DNA from: Thiomonas sp. FB-Cd
GTDB taxonomy: Bacteria; Pseudomonadota; Gammaproteobacteria; Burkholderiales; Burkholderiaceae_C
DNA: 64,000 nt
Assembly (NCBI RefSeq): GCF_000733775.1
Contig: NZ_JPOE01000005.1
Location: forward strand, 1,302,001-1,366,000
Direction: 5' to 3'
In this document: positions 1 through 8,304 of the stretch, piece by piece
Numbering within the stretch: position 1 is the stretch's first letter
Layout: the number at the start of each line of letters is the position of its first letter
The notes under the pieces: generated by a model
Told to the model about the DNA's origin: nothing
What the model saw: only the letters and a program-made list of their open reading frames with translations
Database searches by the model: none
Translations under genes and position numbers: made by a program

Positions 1-10
1 CGTCGGCTCT

Positions 11-448
11 TCATGGCGTTGCGCCTGACGCCGCATTCGCGGGGTGGGTCATGAGGCCGATGCGGGAGAGTCCTGCCTTTTGCGCTGCCGCCATCACATG
101 CGCGACGCGCCCATAGGGAACCGCAGTGTCGGCCCGGATTTGCAGTTCCGTATCGCTGCTGGCCTTGGCTGCTTCCATGAAGCGAGCCGTAAGCTGGGCG
201 AGCGTGACGGATTGCGCACCCAGAAAGATTTTCTGGTCTTTCTGAATGGACACCGAAAGACTCTTGGGTGTTTGGTGCGCCGGGGCGGTATCGATCTTGG
301 GTAGATCAACCGCAATGCGCCCGCTCAAAAGCGGTGCGGTAATGATGAAGATCACAAGCAGTACAAGCATGACGTCGATCAGAGGTGTCATGTTGATATC
401 GCTCATCGGGGTATCGTCGGCCCCGCGATCGAATCGGCCGAAACTCAT
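11..448 (-). CDS. exbD: ExbD biopolymer transport protein
   Basis: Inner-membrane partner of ExbB that passes proton-motive force to TonB for outer-membrane uptake of iron chelates. The 145-residue protein has one N-terminal membrane helix (about residues 23-42) with the essential aspartate in NMTPLIDVMLVLLVIF, then a periplasmic domain ending in YGRVAHVMAAAQKAGLSRI, which is ExbD-like. The ATG at 448 overlaps the exbB stop by 4 bp (ATGA), so the two are probably translationally coupled. TolR is the close alternative; the partner's ExbB signature decides for ExbD. Confidence 0.88.
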   Translation of the reverse strand: MSFGRFDRGADDTPMSDINMTPLIDVMLVLLVIFIITAPLLSGRIAVDLPKIDTAPAHQTPKSLSVSIQKDQKIFLGAQSVTLAQLTARFMEAAKASSDTELQIRADTAVPYGRVAHVMAAAQKAGLSRIGLMTHPANAASGATP

Positions 449-1131
449 GGCGGCGTGTTGCCGCGATCCGGATCGGTTGCACCCGTGAGCAGGTGCTGCA
501 GGTCCAGAGCGTAGCCTTCCAGTTCGGCGTCAAGGGCGCGTGCACGCTTGCCCAGTGCGTTGTAGGCAAGCACAGCCGGTATGGCCACCGCCAAGCCAGC
601 GGCCGTCATGATCAGGGTCTCGCCCACGGGGCCGGCCACCTTGTCGATGCTGACTTGCTGGGTGGCCGCGATCGTGGTGAGTGCATGGTAGATGCCCCAG
701 ACGGTGCCAAACAGGCCCACGAAGGGAGCTGTGCTGCCCACGCTGGCCAGCAGCACATGCCCTGCGTGTAGCTGGCGGCTGGCGGCATTCAAGGCGCTGC
801 GAAGCTCGCGACGCACGCGGTCGGGGTAACTTTGCCAGCCAGTCCCATCGGAGCTTGTTGGGAGCCGCCCGGCCACGTCGGCCAGCCGTGCTGCGAGGCC
901 TTGTGGATCGGCAGCGAGCGCCGCGGCCGGGGCCTCGCGGCGCACCGGTGCCGCCCAGAATGCAGCTATGGCGCGCGGTACCCGGCGCGTGGCGGAAGTC
1001 AGCATGGCTGACTTCCACAAAATGACGAACCAGCTCGCCATGGACATCGCCAGGAGCAGTGCGGCGACGGTGTGAATCAGCGCATCGCCACCCGCCCAGA
1101 ATGCTGCCAAACCGCCGATACTGCCATTCAT
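445..1131 (-). CDS. exbB: ExbB proton channel subunit (MotA/TolQ/ExbB family)
   Basis: Three-helix inner-membrane protein that forms the proton channel of the TonB energising complex with ExbD. Of 228 residues, helix 1 lies near 18-38; the conserved C-terminal half contains GSTAPFVGLFGTVWGIYHAL, IDKVAGPVGETLIMTA and AIPAVLAYN, which are typical of ExbB rather than TolQ. It lies 13 bp after dapB and overlaps exbD, so bamE-dapB-exbB-exbD is probably one transcription unit. Position beside fur fits a role in iron uptake. Confidence 0.88.
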   Translation of the reverse strand: MNGSIGGLAAFWAGGDALIHTVAALLLAMSMASWFVILWKSAMLTSATRRVPRAIAAFWAAPVRREAPAAALAADPQGLAARLADVAGRLPTSSDGTGWQSYPDRVRRELRSALNAASRQLHAGHVLLASVGSTAPFVGLFGTVWGIYHALTTIAATQQVSIDKVAGPVGETLIMTAAGLAVAIPAVLAYNALGKRARALDAELEGYALDLQHLLTGATDPDRGNTPP

Positions 1132-1144
1132 CGTGCGCTGGGCC

Positions 1145-1972
1145 TCAGGATGTCAGACCGAGCACGGCTTGCATGTCATACAGGCCACTGCGCTTGCCGG
1201 CCAGAAAGCGCGCAGCGCGCAGGCTACCGGAGGCGTACGTGGCGCGGCTGCTCGACTTGTGGGTGATTTCGATGCGCTCCCCGCTGCCTGCGAAGAGAAC
1301 CGTGTGGTCGCCCACGATGTCACCCCCGCGAATGACGGAAAAGCCGATGGAACCTGTCTGCCGCTCGCCGGTGTGACCGTGGCGAGCCCAAACTGCATCG
1401 CGCTCCAGATTGCGACCCGCTGCCTGCGCCACGACCTCGCCCATCTTGAGGGCCGTGCCCGATGGCGCGTCCACCTTGTGGCGGTGGTGCGCTTCGATAA
1501 TCTCAATGTCATAGCCGTCAGCCAGAGCCCGGCCGGCCTGCTCAAGCAGCTTGAGTACGACATTCACGCCGATGCTCATATTGGGAGCCATGACGATCGG
1601 AATCTGTTCCGACGCGGCACGGATGCGCTGAAGCCCCGGCGCGTCGAATCCGGTGGTGCCGATGACCATGGCCACGCCGTGGCGCAGGCACATATCCAGG
1701 TGATTGAGCGTGCCCTCGGGGCGGGTGAAGTCGATAAGGCACTGGGCGTCTTGCAAGCCTGCGTCGAGGTCGCTGGTCACGGTCACGCCAGTGGCAAACC
1801 CCAGAGGGGAGCCCGCGTCCTGCCCGATAGTCGGGGATTCGGCGTGGTCGAATGCCGCCGCAAGTCGGCAGTCGCTTGTGGCAGCGATTGCTTCGATCAG
1901 CATGCGGCCCATGCGGCCGCTGCTACCCGCGACGGCGATTCGCAGGGGGGGCGTCGCGACGTCGTGCATCAT
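1145..1972 (-). CDS. dapB: 4-hydroxy-tetrahydrodipicolinate reductase
   Basis: NAD(P)H-dependent reductase of the diaminopimelate/lysine pathway, supplying lysine and peptidoglycan precursor in the cytoplasm. The N terminus has the nucleotide-binding motif [10 protein letters not shown], and the active-site motif [16 protein letters not shown] is intact. Start chosen at ATG 1972 (275 aa), about ten residues before the Rossmann strand as in the family. ATG 1969 directly follows, and ATG 2008 would overlap the end of bamE. No strong ribosome binding site distinguishes the options. It follows bamE by 28 bp. Confidence 0.93.
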   Translation of the reverse strand: MMHDVATPPLRIAVAGSSGRMGRMLIEAIAATSDCRLAAAFDHAESPTIGQDAGSPLGFATGVTVTSDLDAGLQDAQCLIDFTRPEGTLNHLDMCLRHGVAMVIGTTGFDAPGLQRIRAASEQIPIVMAPNMSIGVNVVLKLLEQAGRALADGYDIEIIEAHHRHKVDAPSGTALKMGEVVAQAAGRNLERDAVWARHGHTGERQTGSIGFSVIRGGDIVGDHTVLFAGSGERIEITHKSSSRATYASGSLRAARFLAGKRSGLYDMQAVLGLTS

Positions 1973-2000
1973 GCGAGTTCGGCGCAGTGGGTCCGGTGGC

Positions 2001-2681
2001 TCATGCATCAGGGTGTGGCCGTGCTGGCGGGGCCGCCGGCGCCGAGGCGGCGCCGGCGGCCCCCGCCGGTGTGGCCAGCGCCTCAAGCTTGCTGATTTCC
2101 GACGGCGGAGCCACCATGATTAACGGACCCTCGGGTGCGGAAGCCATCGCTTCAGGCTTGCGCTCGTTCAACTTCTTTTGCGCGGCAGCGATCTCGGCCT
2201 GAAGTTGTGCATCCGTCATGACCTTGGGTTTGCTGCCACTTTCACGCAGCACGCTGATCTGGGCAACAAATTGGTTTTCAGAGGGCAGCGGATCGCCTTC
2301 GGTGCGGATCATTTTGCCATCCTTGTCAAAGAACACGGTGAAGCGCCGCACGATGGGCGCGTGGTACCCCTGGCGCAGGCTGAACACGTATTCCCAGCGG
2401 TTGGCGTGGAAGATATCCTGCAGCAGCGGTGTCCCGAGGATGTCACGCACCTGTTCCTTGCTCATCCCGGGCTTGAGTTCGTCGGCCATTTCCTTCGACA
2501 CGAAATTGCCTTGGATCACGTCAATCCGATAGGGCTTTAGAGCATTGGTGAGGTCGCGTTGTTGGGTGAGGTTGCTACATGCGCCCAGGGCGAGGGCGCA
2601 TGGCAGCGCCACGACCAGCAGCCACGCGTGCAAGGAGGGCGTTGCGCGGCGAGCGGAACAGGTACGCAGGACTTGCATCAA
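2001..2681 (-). CDS. bamE: Outer-membrane assembly lipoprotein BamE (SmpA/OmlA)
   Basis: Lipoprotein subunit of the BAM beta-barrel assembly machine, acting at the periplasmic face of the outer membrane. A signal peptide ends in the lipobox LGAC (cysteine 35). The domain follows with [38 protein letters not shown] split across it, and [10 protein letters not shown]. At 226 aa it is longer than usual because of an Ala/Pro/Lys-rich C-terminal tail from about residue 150, low in complexity after residue 200. It is divergent from fur, with 67 bp between the start codons. Confidence 0.9.
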   Translation of the reverse strand: MMQVLRTCSARRATPSLHAWLLVVALPCALALGACSNLTQQRDLTNALKPYRIDVIQGNFVSKEMADELKPGMSKEQVRDILGTPLLQDIFHANRWEYVFSLRQGYHAPIVRRFTVFFDKDGKMIRTEGDPLPSENQFVAQISVLRESGSKPKVMTDAQLQAEIAAAQKKLNERKPEAMASAPEGPLIMVAPPSEISKLEALATPAGAAGAASAPAAPPARPHPDA

Positions 2682-2719
2682 GGGTTTGGCGGGGGATTCC
2701 CGTCGAGTGGGTGAACTAT

Positions 2720-2738
2720 GATGTTCATTCTAAACATC
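2720..2738. promoter_or_regulatory. Candidate Fur box between bamE and fur
   Basis: A 19-bp imperfect palindrome with perfect 6-bp arms, GATGTT and AACATC, separated by 7 bp. By eye it matches the 19-bp Fur-box consensus at about 11 positions. It overlaps a TATGAT hexamer at 2717-2722 that could be the fur -10 element, and ends 10 bp before the fur start codon. The position would allow Fur to autoregulate and also influence bamE-dapB-exbBD. Function is inferred. Confidence 0.45.
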
Positions 2739-2748
2739 CATCATCGCC

Positions 2749-3210
2749 ATGCCGGTTTCCAACGCTCAGGGTTTGCGCAGCACAGGGTTGAAGGTCACGC
2801 AGCCGCGCCTGAAAATTCTGGAAATTTTCCAGAAGAGCGCCATGCGCCACATGACGGCTGAAGATGTCTACCGTGAGTTGCTCAATGACAATTCGCGCGA
2901 CGTTGGCTTGGCCACCGTGTACCGCGTGCTGACCCAGTTTGAGCAGGCGGGCATCCTGTCGCGCACGCATTTTGAGTCGGGCAAGGCCATTTTCGAGATC
3001 AATGAAGGAAAGCACCACGACCACCTGCTGTGCCTGGACTGCGGCCGCGTGGAAGAATTCGTGGATCCCGAAATCGAGCGCCGTCAGAAGAAGATCGCGG
3101 CCGAGCATGGTTTCGCATTGCAGGAGCACTCACTGGCGCTGTACGCGACGTGCACGCGCGAGGGCTGCCCCCACCGTCCGGCCCAGCCCAGTGCGTTCGA
3201 GGGGACCTAA
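2749..3210 (+). CDS. fur: Ferric uptake regulator Fur
   Basis: Iron-responsive repressor that binds DNA as a dimer when loaded with Fe2+. The 153-residue protein has an N-terminal winged helix (GLKVTQPRLKILEIF, then EDVYRELL and LATVYRVLTQFEQAGI) and a C-terminal dimerisation/metal domain with HHDHLLCLDCG and a second CTREGC cysteine pair. Length is normal. ATG 2749 follows the candidate Fur box. It is divergent from bamE and convergent with hprK. Confidence 0.96.
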   Translation: MPVSNAQGLRSTGLKVTQPRLKILEIFQKSAMRHMTAEDVYRELLNDNSRDVGLATVYRVLTQFEQAGILSRTHFESGKAIFEINEGKHHDHLLCLDCGRVEEFVDPEIERRQKKIAAEHGFALQEHSLALYATCTREGCPHRPAQPSAFEGT

Positions 3211-3218
3211 GACAGGGA

Positions 3219-3238
3219 AGGCCATCCAACATTGGCCT
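3219..3238. terminator. Small hairpin between convergent fur and hprK
   Basis: AGGCCA and TGGCCT form a 6-bp stem around an 8-nt loop in the 54-bp gap between the fur and hprK stop codons. There is no T-run on either strand, so this is at best a weak bidirectional stop; the call rests only on position and pairing. Confidence 0.25.
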
Positions 3239-3264
3239 GAGCGGCACCCGTCTCGGACCGGGCT

Positions 3265-4218
3265 TCAGTCGTCGCCCTCAAGCATGGCAAGGCGCTGCCG
3301 GTCCTGGAATTCCTTGAAGGTATCAATGCCGCGCAACTGCAGGATCGTATTGCGCACAGCCGCCTCCACCAGCACGGCCAGATTGCGCCCAGCCTCCACG
3401 GGAATGAGTACCTTGCGAATGGCCACACCGAGCACGTCCTGTCGCACGTTCCCCGTGGGCAGGCGCTCGAAGTCCTGATCCTGGGTGTCGCGTCGCACCA
3501 GATGCACGATCAGCCGCAGGCGCAGTTTGCGGCGCACCGCAGTTTCGCCGAAGATGGTTTTGATGTCGAGAATGCCGATGCCGCGCACCTCGAGCAGATT
3601 TTGAAGCAGTGGCGGGCAATGTCCCTCAATGGTGATTTGTGACGTGCGCATGAACTCCACGCAGTCGTCGGCCACCAAACCATGACCGCGCGAGATGAGT
3701 TCCAGCCCCAGTTCGCTCTTGCCAAGTCCCGACTCGCCGGTGATGAGCACGCCCAAGCCCAGGATGTCCATGAACACACCGTGAAGCGTGGTGCGGTTGG
3801 CAAAAAGCTTGGACAGGTAGGCGCGCAGCACGTCGATGACGAAGGCGGCAGGCTCCTCCGTGATGAACAGCGGAATGGCCGCATCGTCCGCGGCCTTCAC
3901 GAGAGCTTCGGGTGGGACCTGGTTGTCTGCGATGACCAGCGCGGGCGGTTCCAGTCCGACCACGCGGCGCACGCGGCGACTGCTGTCGGCTTCCTCGGCG
4001 TGCACGAGATAGTGCACCTCGCGCCAGCCGAGGATCTGCACCCGGTACGGGTGGATGTAATTCAGGTAGCCCACGAGATCGGCGCCGGAGCTCGCGCCTT
4101 CCACGGCGGCGTCGTCAAACCGGCGTTCAGGGTTACTCTGGCCGGCCAGCCACTTCCATTTGAGCAGGGCGGTGTTAGCCTCGAAAAGGCTGTCGGCGGA
4201 GAGGGTGGCGGCTTTCAA
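3265..4218 (-). CDS. hprK: HPr kinase/phosphorylase
   Basis: Bifunctional enzyme that phosphorylates and dephosphorylates the regulatory serine of HPr. The 317-residue protein has the P-loop GESGLGKSE around residue 155 and the HprK signature [15 protein letters not shown]. In proteobacteria it belongs to the regulatory nitrogen-related PTS rather than to sugar uptake, and here ptsN lies immediately upstream (36-bp gap), as in that conserved cluster. ATG 4218 gives a normal length. No rapZ follows; fur is convergent instead. Confidence 0.95.
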   Translation of the reverse strand: MKAATLSADSLFEANTALLKWKWLAGQSNPERRFDDAAVEGASSGADLVGYLNYIHPYRVQILGWREVHYLVHAEEADSSRRVRRVVGLEPPALVIADNQVPPEALVKAADDAAIPLFITEEPAAFVIDVLRAYLSKLFANRTTLHGVFMDILGLGVLITGESGLGKSELGLELISRGHGLVADDCVEFMRTSQITIEGHCPPLLQNLLEVRGIGILDIKTIFGETAVRRKLRLRLIVHLVRRDTQDQDFERLPTGNVRQDVLGVAIRKVLIPVEAGRNLAVLVEAAVRNTILQLRGIDTFKEFQDRQRLAMLEGDD

Positions 4219-4254
4219 GGCGTGGAGCGCGATCCCGAGCGGGGCCTGACCTCG

Positions 4255-4725
4255 TCAAGCCGCATGTTGGAGGGTGGCCCACTCATGTACCAAGCGGTGC
4301 ATGGTTGGCGCGTCGGGCGCATCCAACAAGCGCTGGCGAAAACCATCGTCCGAAAGCATCTCAGCGATGGTTGAGAGGATTTCCAGGTGCTTGCCCGACG
4401 CAGCCTCGGGAACAAGCAGGAACACCAACAGCTGCACGGGCTGGTTGTCGGGCGCCTCAAACGGTACCGGAGTCGCCAAGCGCACGAGGGCGGCGCTGGG
4501 GTGCTTCAGACCTTTGATGCGGCCGTGCGGAATGGCCACACCCTGACCGAGTCCGGTGGAGCCAAGTCGTTCGCGCGCAAACAAGTTGTCGGTGACGACG
4601 GCGCGCGCCAGCCCCAGTTGGTTTTCAAAAAGCAGACCCGCAAACTCGAACGCGCGCTTTTTACTGCTGGCCTCCACGTTGAGCTGAACATGCGCAAGCG
4701 GCAGAATCTGGGCCAATTGATTCAT
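4255..4725 (-). CDS. ptsN: PTS IIA-like nitrogen regulatory protein
   Basis: EIIA-Ntr phosphoacceptor of the regulatory phosphotransferase chain. The active-site histidine is in GVAIPHGRIKGL; the motif LFENQLGLARAVVTDNLFARE is family-typical. Start set at ATG 4725 (156 aa, MNQLAQILPL...), because the extra N-terminal 20 codons of the longer frame resemble nothing in the family. It lies between hpf and hprK on the same strand, the usual betaproteobacterial order. The 152 bp upstream to hpf show no clear promoter or terminator. Confidence 0.93.
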   Translation of the reverse strand: MNQLAQILPLAHVQLNVEASSKKRAFEFAGLLFENQLGLARAVVTDNLFARERLGSTGLGQGVAIPHGRIKGLKHPSAALVRLATPVPFEAPDNQPVQLLVFLLVPEAASGKHLEILSTIAEMLSDDGFRQRLLDAPDAPTMHRLVHEWATLQHAA

Positions 4726-4877
4726 GGCATGGTATGGGGTGAGGAAAATTCGCGAGTGTATCGGCTTGCGCTGACAACGGGGCAAGCGTCACAGCGCTTG
4801 CGTCGTCGCCAGCTCCAAGACTGACGGCATGCTACGCCCAACCGGCTTTGCGTGATCGGACGCAGCGATGCGCTGTT

Positions 4878-5216
4878 TCAAGAGGCAAGATCGAGATGCT
4901 TGCCCGGCACAGCTTGGTGGGAGCGCGTGCGATTCTTGTGCTCCACGACTTGGCGGTCGAGCTTGTCGACCAGTTCATCAATGGCGGCGTAAAGGTCCTG
5001 GTCTTGGCATTCCGCAAAGATGTTCTTGCCCTTTAATTGAAGATTGCATTCGGCCTTTTGGCGGCGCTCCTTTTCCTTTTGTTTCTCCACAGAGAGAAGC
5101 ACGTTGACGCTTATCAGCTGATCGAAATGGCGCGCCACCCGGTGCAGCTTGGACTCGACATAGCTGCGCAAGGCGGGGGTGACGTCCACATGGTGGCCGC
5201 TGATGGTCAGGTTCAT
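4878..5216 (-). CDS. hpf: Short ribosome hibernation-promoting factor
   Basis: Cytoplasmic protein of the HPF/RaiA family that binds the 30S subunit and promotes ribosome dimerisation or inactivation in stationary phase. The 112-residue protein ([20 protein letters not shown]...) is the short form without the long-HPF C-terminal dimerisation domain. Start fixed at ATG 5216 by a strong ribosome binding site, AGGAGG, just upstream. Order hpf-ptsN-hprK is conserved in betaproteobacteria, but rpoN, which normally precedes hpf, is 14.6 kb away here. Confidence 0.94.
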   Translation of the reverse strand: MNLTISGHHVDVTPALRSYVESKLHRVARHFDQLISVNVLLSVEKQKEKERRQKAECNLQLKGKNIFAECQDQDLYAAIDELVDKLDRQVVEHKNRTRSHQAVPGKHLDLAS

Positions 5217-5515
5217 AAATCCCTCCTGGTACACGGTTAAGCAAAATGGTTGAAGGAAAACACGGGCCAAGGCGCGTGGCGTCTGCAAGTTTCTTGCGTT
5301 TCGCGGCAACGCAACCATGGCGATTGCAGTGTGCGCCCGCCGTTGGCCAAAATCAAGGCTAGCGCATCATCGGGCCGCCCTGCCTTCTCATGCATGAGCC
5401 GGTAGTGTCCGTAAAATAGTCTTTCCTCGCTCATCGTGGCTAGTTCCTCTTCTTACAGCCATCTTTTGCAAAGTTGTCAAACGTCTATTTCCGGTTGCGT
5501 GACGTCTGTCGAGGC

Positions 5516-5581
5516 GATTTGCGTGGGCAAATCGTGGCTCGCATGCGCCCCCGACGCGGCGTTGCGTCGTGAGCGAGCCAC
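5516..5581. repeat. Nested inverted repeats
   Basis: GATTTGC-GTGG-GCAAATC forms a perfect 7-bp hairpin (5516-5533). It is followed at once by GTGGCTCGC (5534-5542) pairing with GCGAGCCAC (5573-5581), and inside that is GACGC-ggcgtt-GCGTC (5553-5568). The stacked stems could fold in RNA or act as a cruciform. No T-run follows, so a simple terminator is unlikely. Confidence 0.5.
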
Positions 5582-5948
5582 CGATGGCCGGCCCGGCAAT
5601 CGGACCGGACGCGGGCATTTGCACCCAGCTCAAGCGGCGAAGCAGTAAGCACGCCGGCAAGTGAAGGCCGCGTCGGCTCGCTGGCCACGGTTCATCAAGC
5701 CCCGAGGGTGCGCGCTCGTCAACCAGGCTCGCCATCCCGAACCAGGCATTGGATGCATCGTGAATGTTCTCGCGACGCGGCGTCACCGGGAAGTGCGCGG
5801 TGATTTTGCCCAAGCCGCCGGGCACGCCCGCAGCCCAATATGGTGACGCGGGCCCCGAGGCTCCTGTACCTCGACAAGGTGGTGATGCCGTGCGTGCCAG
5901 GCGCCCGCCGCCTTCCCCCGCGCCCGGCTTTGGGTCAGGGGTGTGGGA

Positions 5949-5979
5949 GCGCGAAGCGCCGCGACCCAGGGCGAAGCCC
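5949..5979. repeat. Pair of GAA-loop hairpins, REP-like
   Basis: GCGC-GAA-GCGC (5949-5959) and GGGC-GAA-GCCC (5969-5979) lie 9 bp apart. Such paired short GC hairpins resemble REP-type intergenic elements; whether copies occur elsewhere in the genome cannot be seen here. Confidence 0.3.
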
Positions 5980-6063
5980 GTGCTCCTCATCCGTGCCACA
6001 ATTTGCCCGCCAGGAAAGGTTGCCCGCTACCGGTTGACCTGCCGCTGCAATATGCTTGTCACC

Positions 6064-7026
6064 ATGCTCAACGTGTTCAATCTGCAAGGTGGCCGTCTGG
6101 TCCAGCATGAAATCGACAACGCCAACAGCCTGGCGGAGCTTGATCCCGTGTGGGTCGATCTGGATGAGCCTGAAAGTTGGGAGCTGGCTTGGGTCGAGGA
6201 GCGTTTGGGTGTGACCGTGCCTGCCGACGCGCTGGGTGAGGATCTGGAGGAGTCCGCCCGGTTTTACGAGGAGGAGGACGGCGGCCTGCACTTGCGCACG
6301 GACTTTCTGGTGATGGACGACGCAGGCGCGCAGACCATGCGGGTCGCATTCATTTTGCATGGCAAACGGCTGATTTCGGTGCACCGGGCCGATTCCGCCG
6401 TCTTTCGGCTGCTACGCCTGCGAGCGCGCCGGATGCCCGGCCTGGTGGAGGATGGGCTGGATGCCCTGCTCGCCTTGTTGATGACCGATGCGGAATATTC
6501 CGCCGACGCCCTCGAGGGGGTCTACCTGGCGCTGGAAAATATCAGCCAGACGATCGTGCACCCGGGTGCGACCGATGCCAATGCAGCCGAAGCGCTGGCC
6601 GGCATCGCGCTGCAGGAGGACCTCAACGGCCGTATCCGCCGCAACGTCATGGATACGCGCCGCGCCGTGAGCTTTCTCATGCGATCGCGGCGCCTGAGCG
6701 CGGAGCAGATTCGTGAAGCCAGCCAGATCACGCGCGACATTGACTCCCTTGATGGCCACACCGCTTTTCTTTTCGACAAGATCAACTTCCTGATGAGTGC
6801 AACGGTGGGCTTCATCAACATCAACCAGAACAAGATCATCAAGTTGTTCTCGGTGGCCTCCGTCGCGCTGCTGCCGCCCACGCTCATCGCCAGCATTTAC
6901 GGCATGAATTTCAAGTTCATGCCGGAACTGGACTGGGGCATGGGCTATCCCTTTGCTCTGGGCTTGATGGCGGCTTCGGTCGCGGTGCCCTTCTATGTCT
7001 TCCGCCGCAAGGGGTGGCTGAAATAG
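6064..7026 (+). CDS. corA: Magnesium/cobalt transporter CorA
   Basis: CorA-type divalent cation channel of the inner membrane. The start at ATG 6064 gives 320 aa, close to the family norm; ATG 6052 is the alternative and the frame extends further without support. The long cytoplasmic N-terminal domain is followed by two C-terminal membrane helices. The signature YGMNF is present in the loop IYGMNFKFMPELDWG, and the C terminus ends in a short basic tail (FRRKGWLK). No ribosome binding site is obvious. Confidence 0.93.
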   Translation: MLNVFNLQGGRLVQHEIDNANSLAELDPVWVDLDEPESWELAWVEERLGVTVPADALGEDLEESARFYEEEDGGLHLRTDFLVMDDAGAQTMRVAFILHGKRLISVHRADSAVFRLLRLRARRMPGLVEDGLDALLALLMTDAEYSADALEGVYLALENISQTIVHPGATDANAAEALAGIALQEDLNGRIRRNVMDTRRAVSFLMRSRRLSAEQIREASQITRDIDSLDGHTAFLFDKINFLMSATVGFININQNKIIKLFSVASVALLPPTLIASIYGMNFKFMPELDWGMGYPFALGLMAASVAVPFYVFRRKGWLK

Positions 7027-7027
7027 C

Positions 7028-7041
7028 GGGCGCATCCGCCC
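7028..7041. terminator. Hairpin between convergent corA and SnoaL-like gene
   Basis: GGGCG-CATC-CGCCC, a 5-bp perfect stem with a 4-nt loop, begins two bases after the corA stop. No T-run follows, so it is only a weak candidate. Confidence 0.3.
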
Positions 7042-7045
7042 AGTG

Positions 7046-7504
7046 TCAGATCGCGCGCAAATGGCTCTTGATCGCGCGTAAAAGGGCACCAAGCAGGGGG
7101 AGGTGCTCATACAGCTCCTCGGCCGCGTCCCAGTAGTCGCGGTGCAGCGCCACCAGGCCCTGCGCGTTGAACTCCAGGCGACTTGCACCGTGAATCGTCC
7201 AGTTGCGCCCGCTTCGCCCCTTGCTGCGAAAGTGAAAGTCCCAGGTGACGTAACCCTGGGTCGCATCGCCCAGCGCGTGCAACACGACGAAACGCGGCTG
7301 CTCAGTTGTGGCGAACATGTGCGCAAAAATGCGCCGGACCGCGTCCAGCCCTTGCACCGCGTTGAACGGGTCTTTGAAGCGCGCGTCAGCGGCGTAGATC
7401 TGGCCGATTTCGGTGAGTGTCAGCGGTGTGAGGCTTTCGAAATACGCTTGAAAGCGAGCCAGCGGCGTGGCGTTGCTGGAAGCAGAACCTTGCGATGCGA
7501 GCAT
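7046..7504 (-). CDS. SnoaL/NTF2-like protein, last gene of lipid operon
   Basis: A 152-residue protein with the cone-shaped NTF2/SnoaL fold pattern: YFESLTPLTLTEIGQIYAADARFKDPFNAVQG, then WDFHFRS and WTIHGASRLEFNAQGLVALHRDYWDAAEELYEHLP. Proteins of this type sit in the singlet-oxygen-responsive cluster with CFA synthase, SDR and DUF1365 genes in many proteobacteria; their biochemical role is not settled. It is 4 bp after the SDR gene, so surely co-transcribed. A substrate-binding or accessory function is possible but unproven. Confidence 0.8.
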   Translation of the reverse strand: MLASQGSASSNATPLARFQAYFESLTPLTLTEIGQIYAADARFKDPFNAVQGLDAVRRIFAHMFATTEQPRFVVLHALGDATQGYVTWDFHFRSKGRSGRNWTIHGASRLEFNAQGLVALHRDYWDAAEELYEHLPLLGALLRAIKSHLRAI

Positions 7505-7508
7505 CGAC

Positions 7509-8270
7509 TCACAGCCCGGTAAAGCGGCTCACCGCTGCGAAATACAGCCGGTCGGGCAAAAGACGCAACAAGCGCAGCCAGAGAGTGAAACGCTTGGGAA
7601 AGTGAATGTCGAAGCGTCCCCGCTCCAGACCGTGCACGATGGCTGAAGCCGCTTGCGGCGATGTCAGCAGCCCAGGCATGGCGAAGCTGTTTTGCGCCGT
7701 GAGCGGGGTTTCGACGAAGCCGGGGTTGATGACACTCACGGCAATGCCGGCCTCGCGCAAATCGGTGTGCAGCACCTCGGCGAGATTGATGAGTGCGGCC
7801 TTGGTGGGCCCATAGGCCAGCGCCTGCGGCAAACCGCGCCAGCCAGCCACGCTGCTGACCAGCGCAACATGGCCGCTGCCTTGCGCCTGCAGCACAGGCA
7901 GCACCGCTGCCAGCGTGTGCAAGGCGCCACGGTAGTTGATGTCGTCGTGCGCCAGCGCCGAGGCCAGATCGAAGGCCGTAGCGCGCTGCGGCACGTAGGT
8001 GCCGGCGCAATACACCAGCAGGTCCAACCCGCCAAACTCCGCTTGTATCTGCTGCATCGCGATGTGCAATGCGGCGGCGTCGCGCACGTCCAGCGGCAGC
8101 GCCAGGGCGCCGGGGATGGCAGCGAGCTTGTCCGCACTGCGTGCCGATACCGCCACACGCGCACCGCGCGCGAGCAAGTCATGGGCAAGTGCGGCGCCAA
8201 TGCCGCTGGAGGCGCCGACGATCCAAACCCGCTGCGCTGGCCAGTTGGTGATGGGAGGATTCAGCGCCAT
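7509..8270 (-). CDS. Short-chain dehydrogenase/reductase
   Basis: NAD(P)-dependent SDR of 253 aa. The cofactor motif VGASSGIG is near residue 18, and the catalytic serine/YxxxK region reads SSVAGWRGLPQALAYGPTKAAL. The substrate is unknown; operon context (CFA-like methyltransferase, FAD oxidoreductase) suggests a modified acyl chain or a lipid-derived aldehyde or ketone. It lies 34 bp after the DUF3833 gene and 4 bp before the SnoaL-like gene. Confidence 0.88.
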   Translation of the reverse strand: MALNPPITNWPAQRVWIVGASSGIGAALAHDLLARGARVAVSARSADKLAAIPGALALPLDVRDAAALHIAMQQIQAEFGGLDLLVYCAGTYVPQRATAFDLASALAHDDINYRGALHTLAAVLPVLQAQGSGHVALVSSVAGWRGLPQALAYGPTKAALINLAEVLHTDLREAGIAVSVINPGFVETPLTAQNSFAMPGLLTSPQAASAIVHGLERGRFDIHFPKRFTLWLRLLRLLPDRLYFAAVSRFTGL

Positions 8271-8304
8271 GGAGCGAAAATGATGGTGGCGTAAACGACG
8301 AGCA

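Larger units (their letters stand above)
5319..6051. other. Gene-free, hairpin-rich region between hpf and corA
   Basis: About 730 bp between divergent genes. Frames across it give low-complexity Arg/Pro/Ala-rich peptides without recognisable domains, so I see no gene. It holds nested inverted repeats (5516-5581) and two GAA-loop hairpins (5949-5979). No match to 6S, tmRNA, RNase P or SRP RNA was recognised. Confidence 0.5.

Noticed and set aside
11..1131. Reading exbB-exbD as tolQ-tolR
   Set aside because: The IDKVAGPVGETLIMTA and GTVWGIYHAL motifs and the link to dapB and fur fit ExbB/ExbD; no tolA, tolB or pal seen.
5388..5999. Minus-strand open frame of about 200 codons between hpf and corA
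   Set aside because: Arg/Pro/Ser-rich, no domain, spans the hairpin pairs, no ribosome binding site; explained by GC-rich sequence lacking stops.
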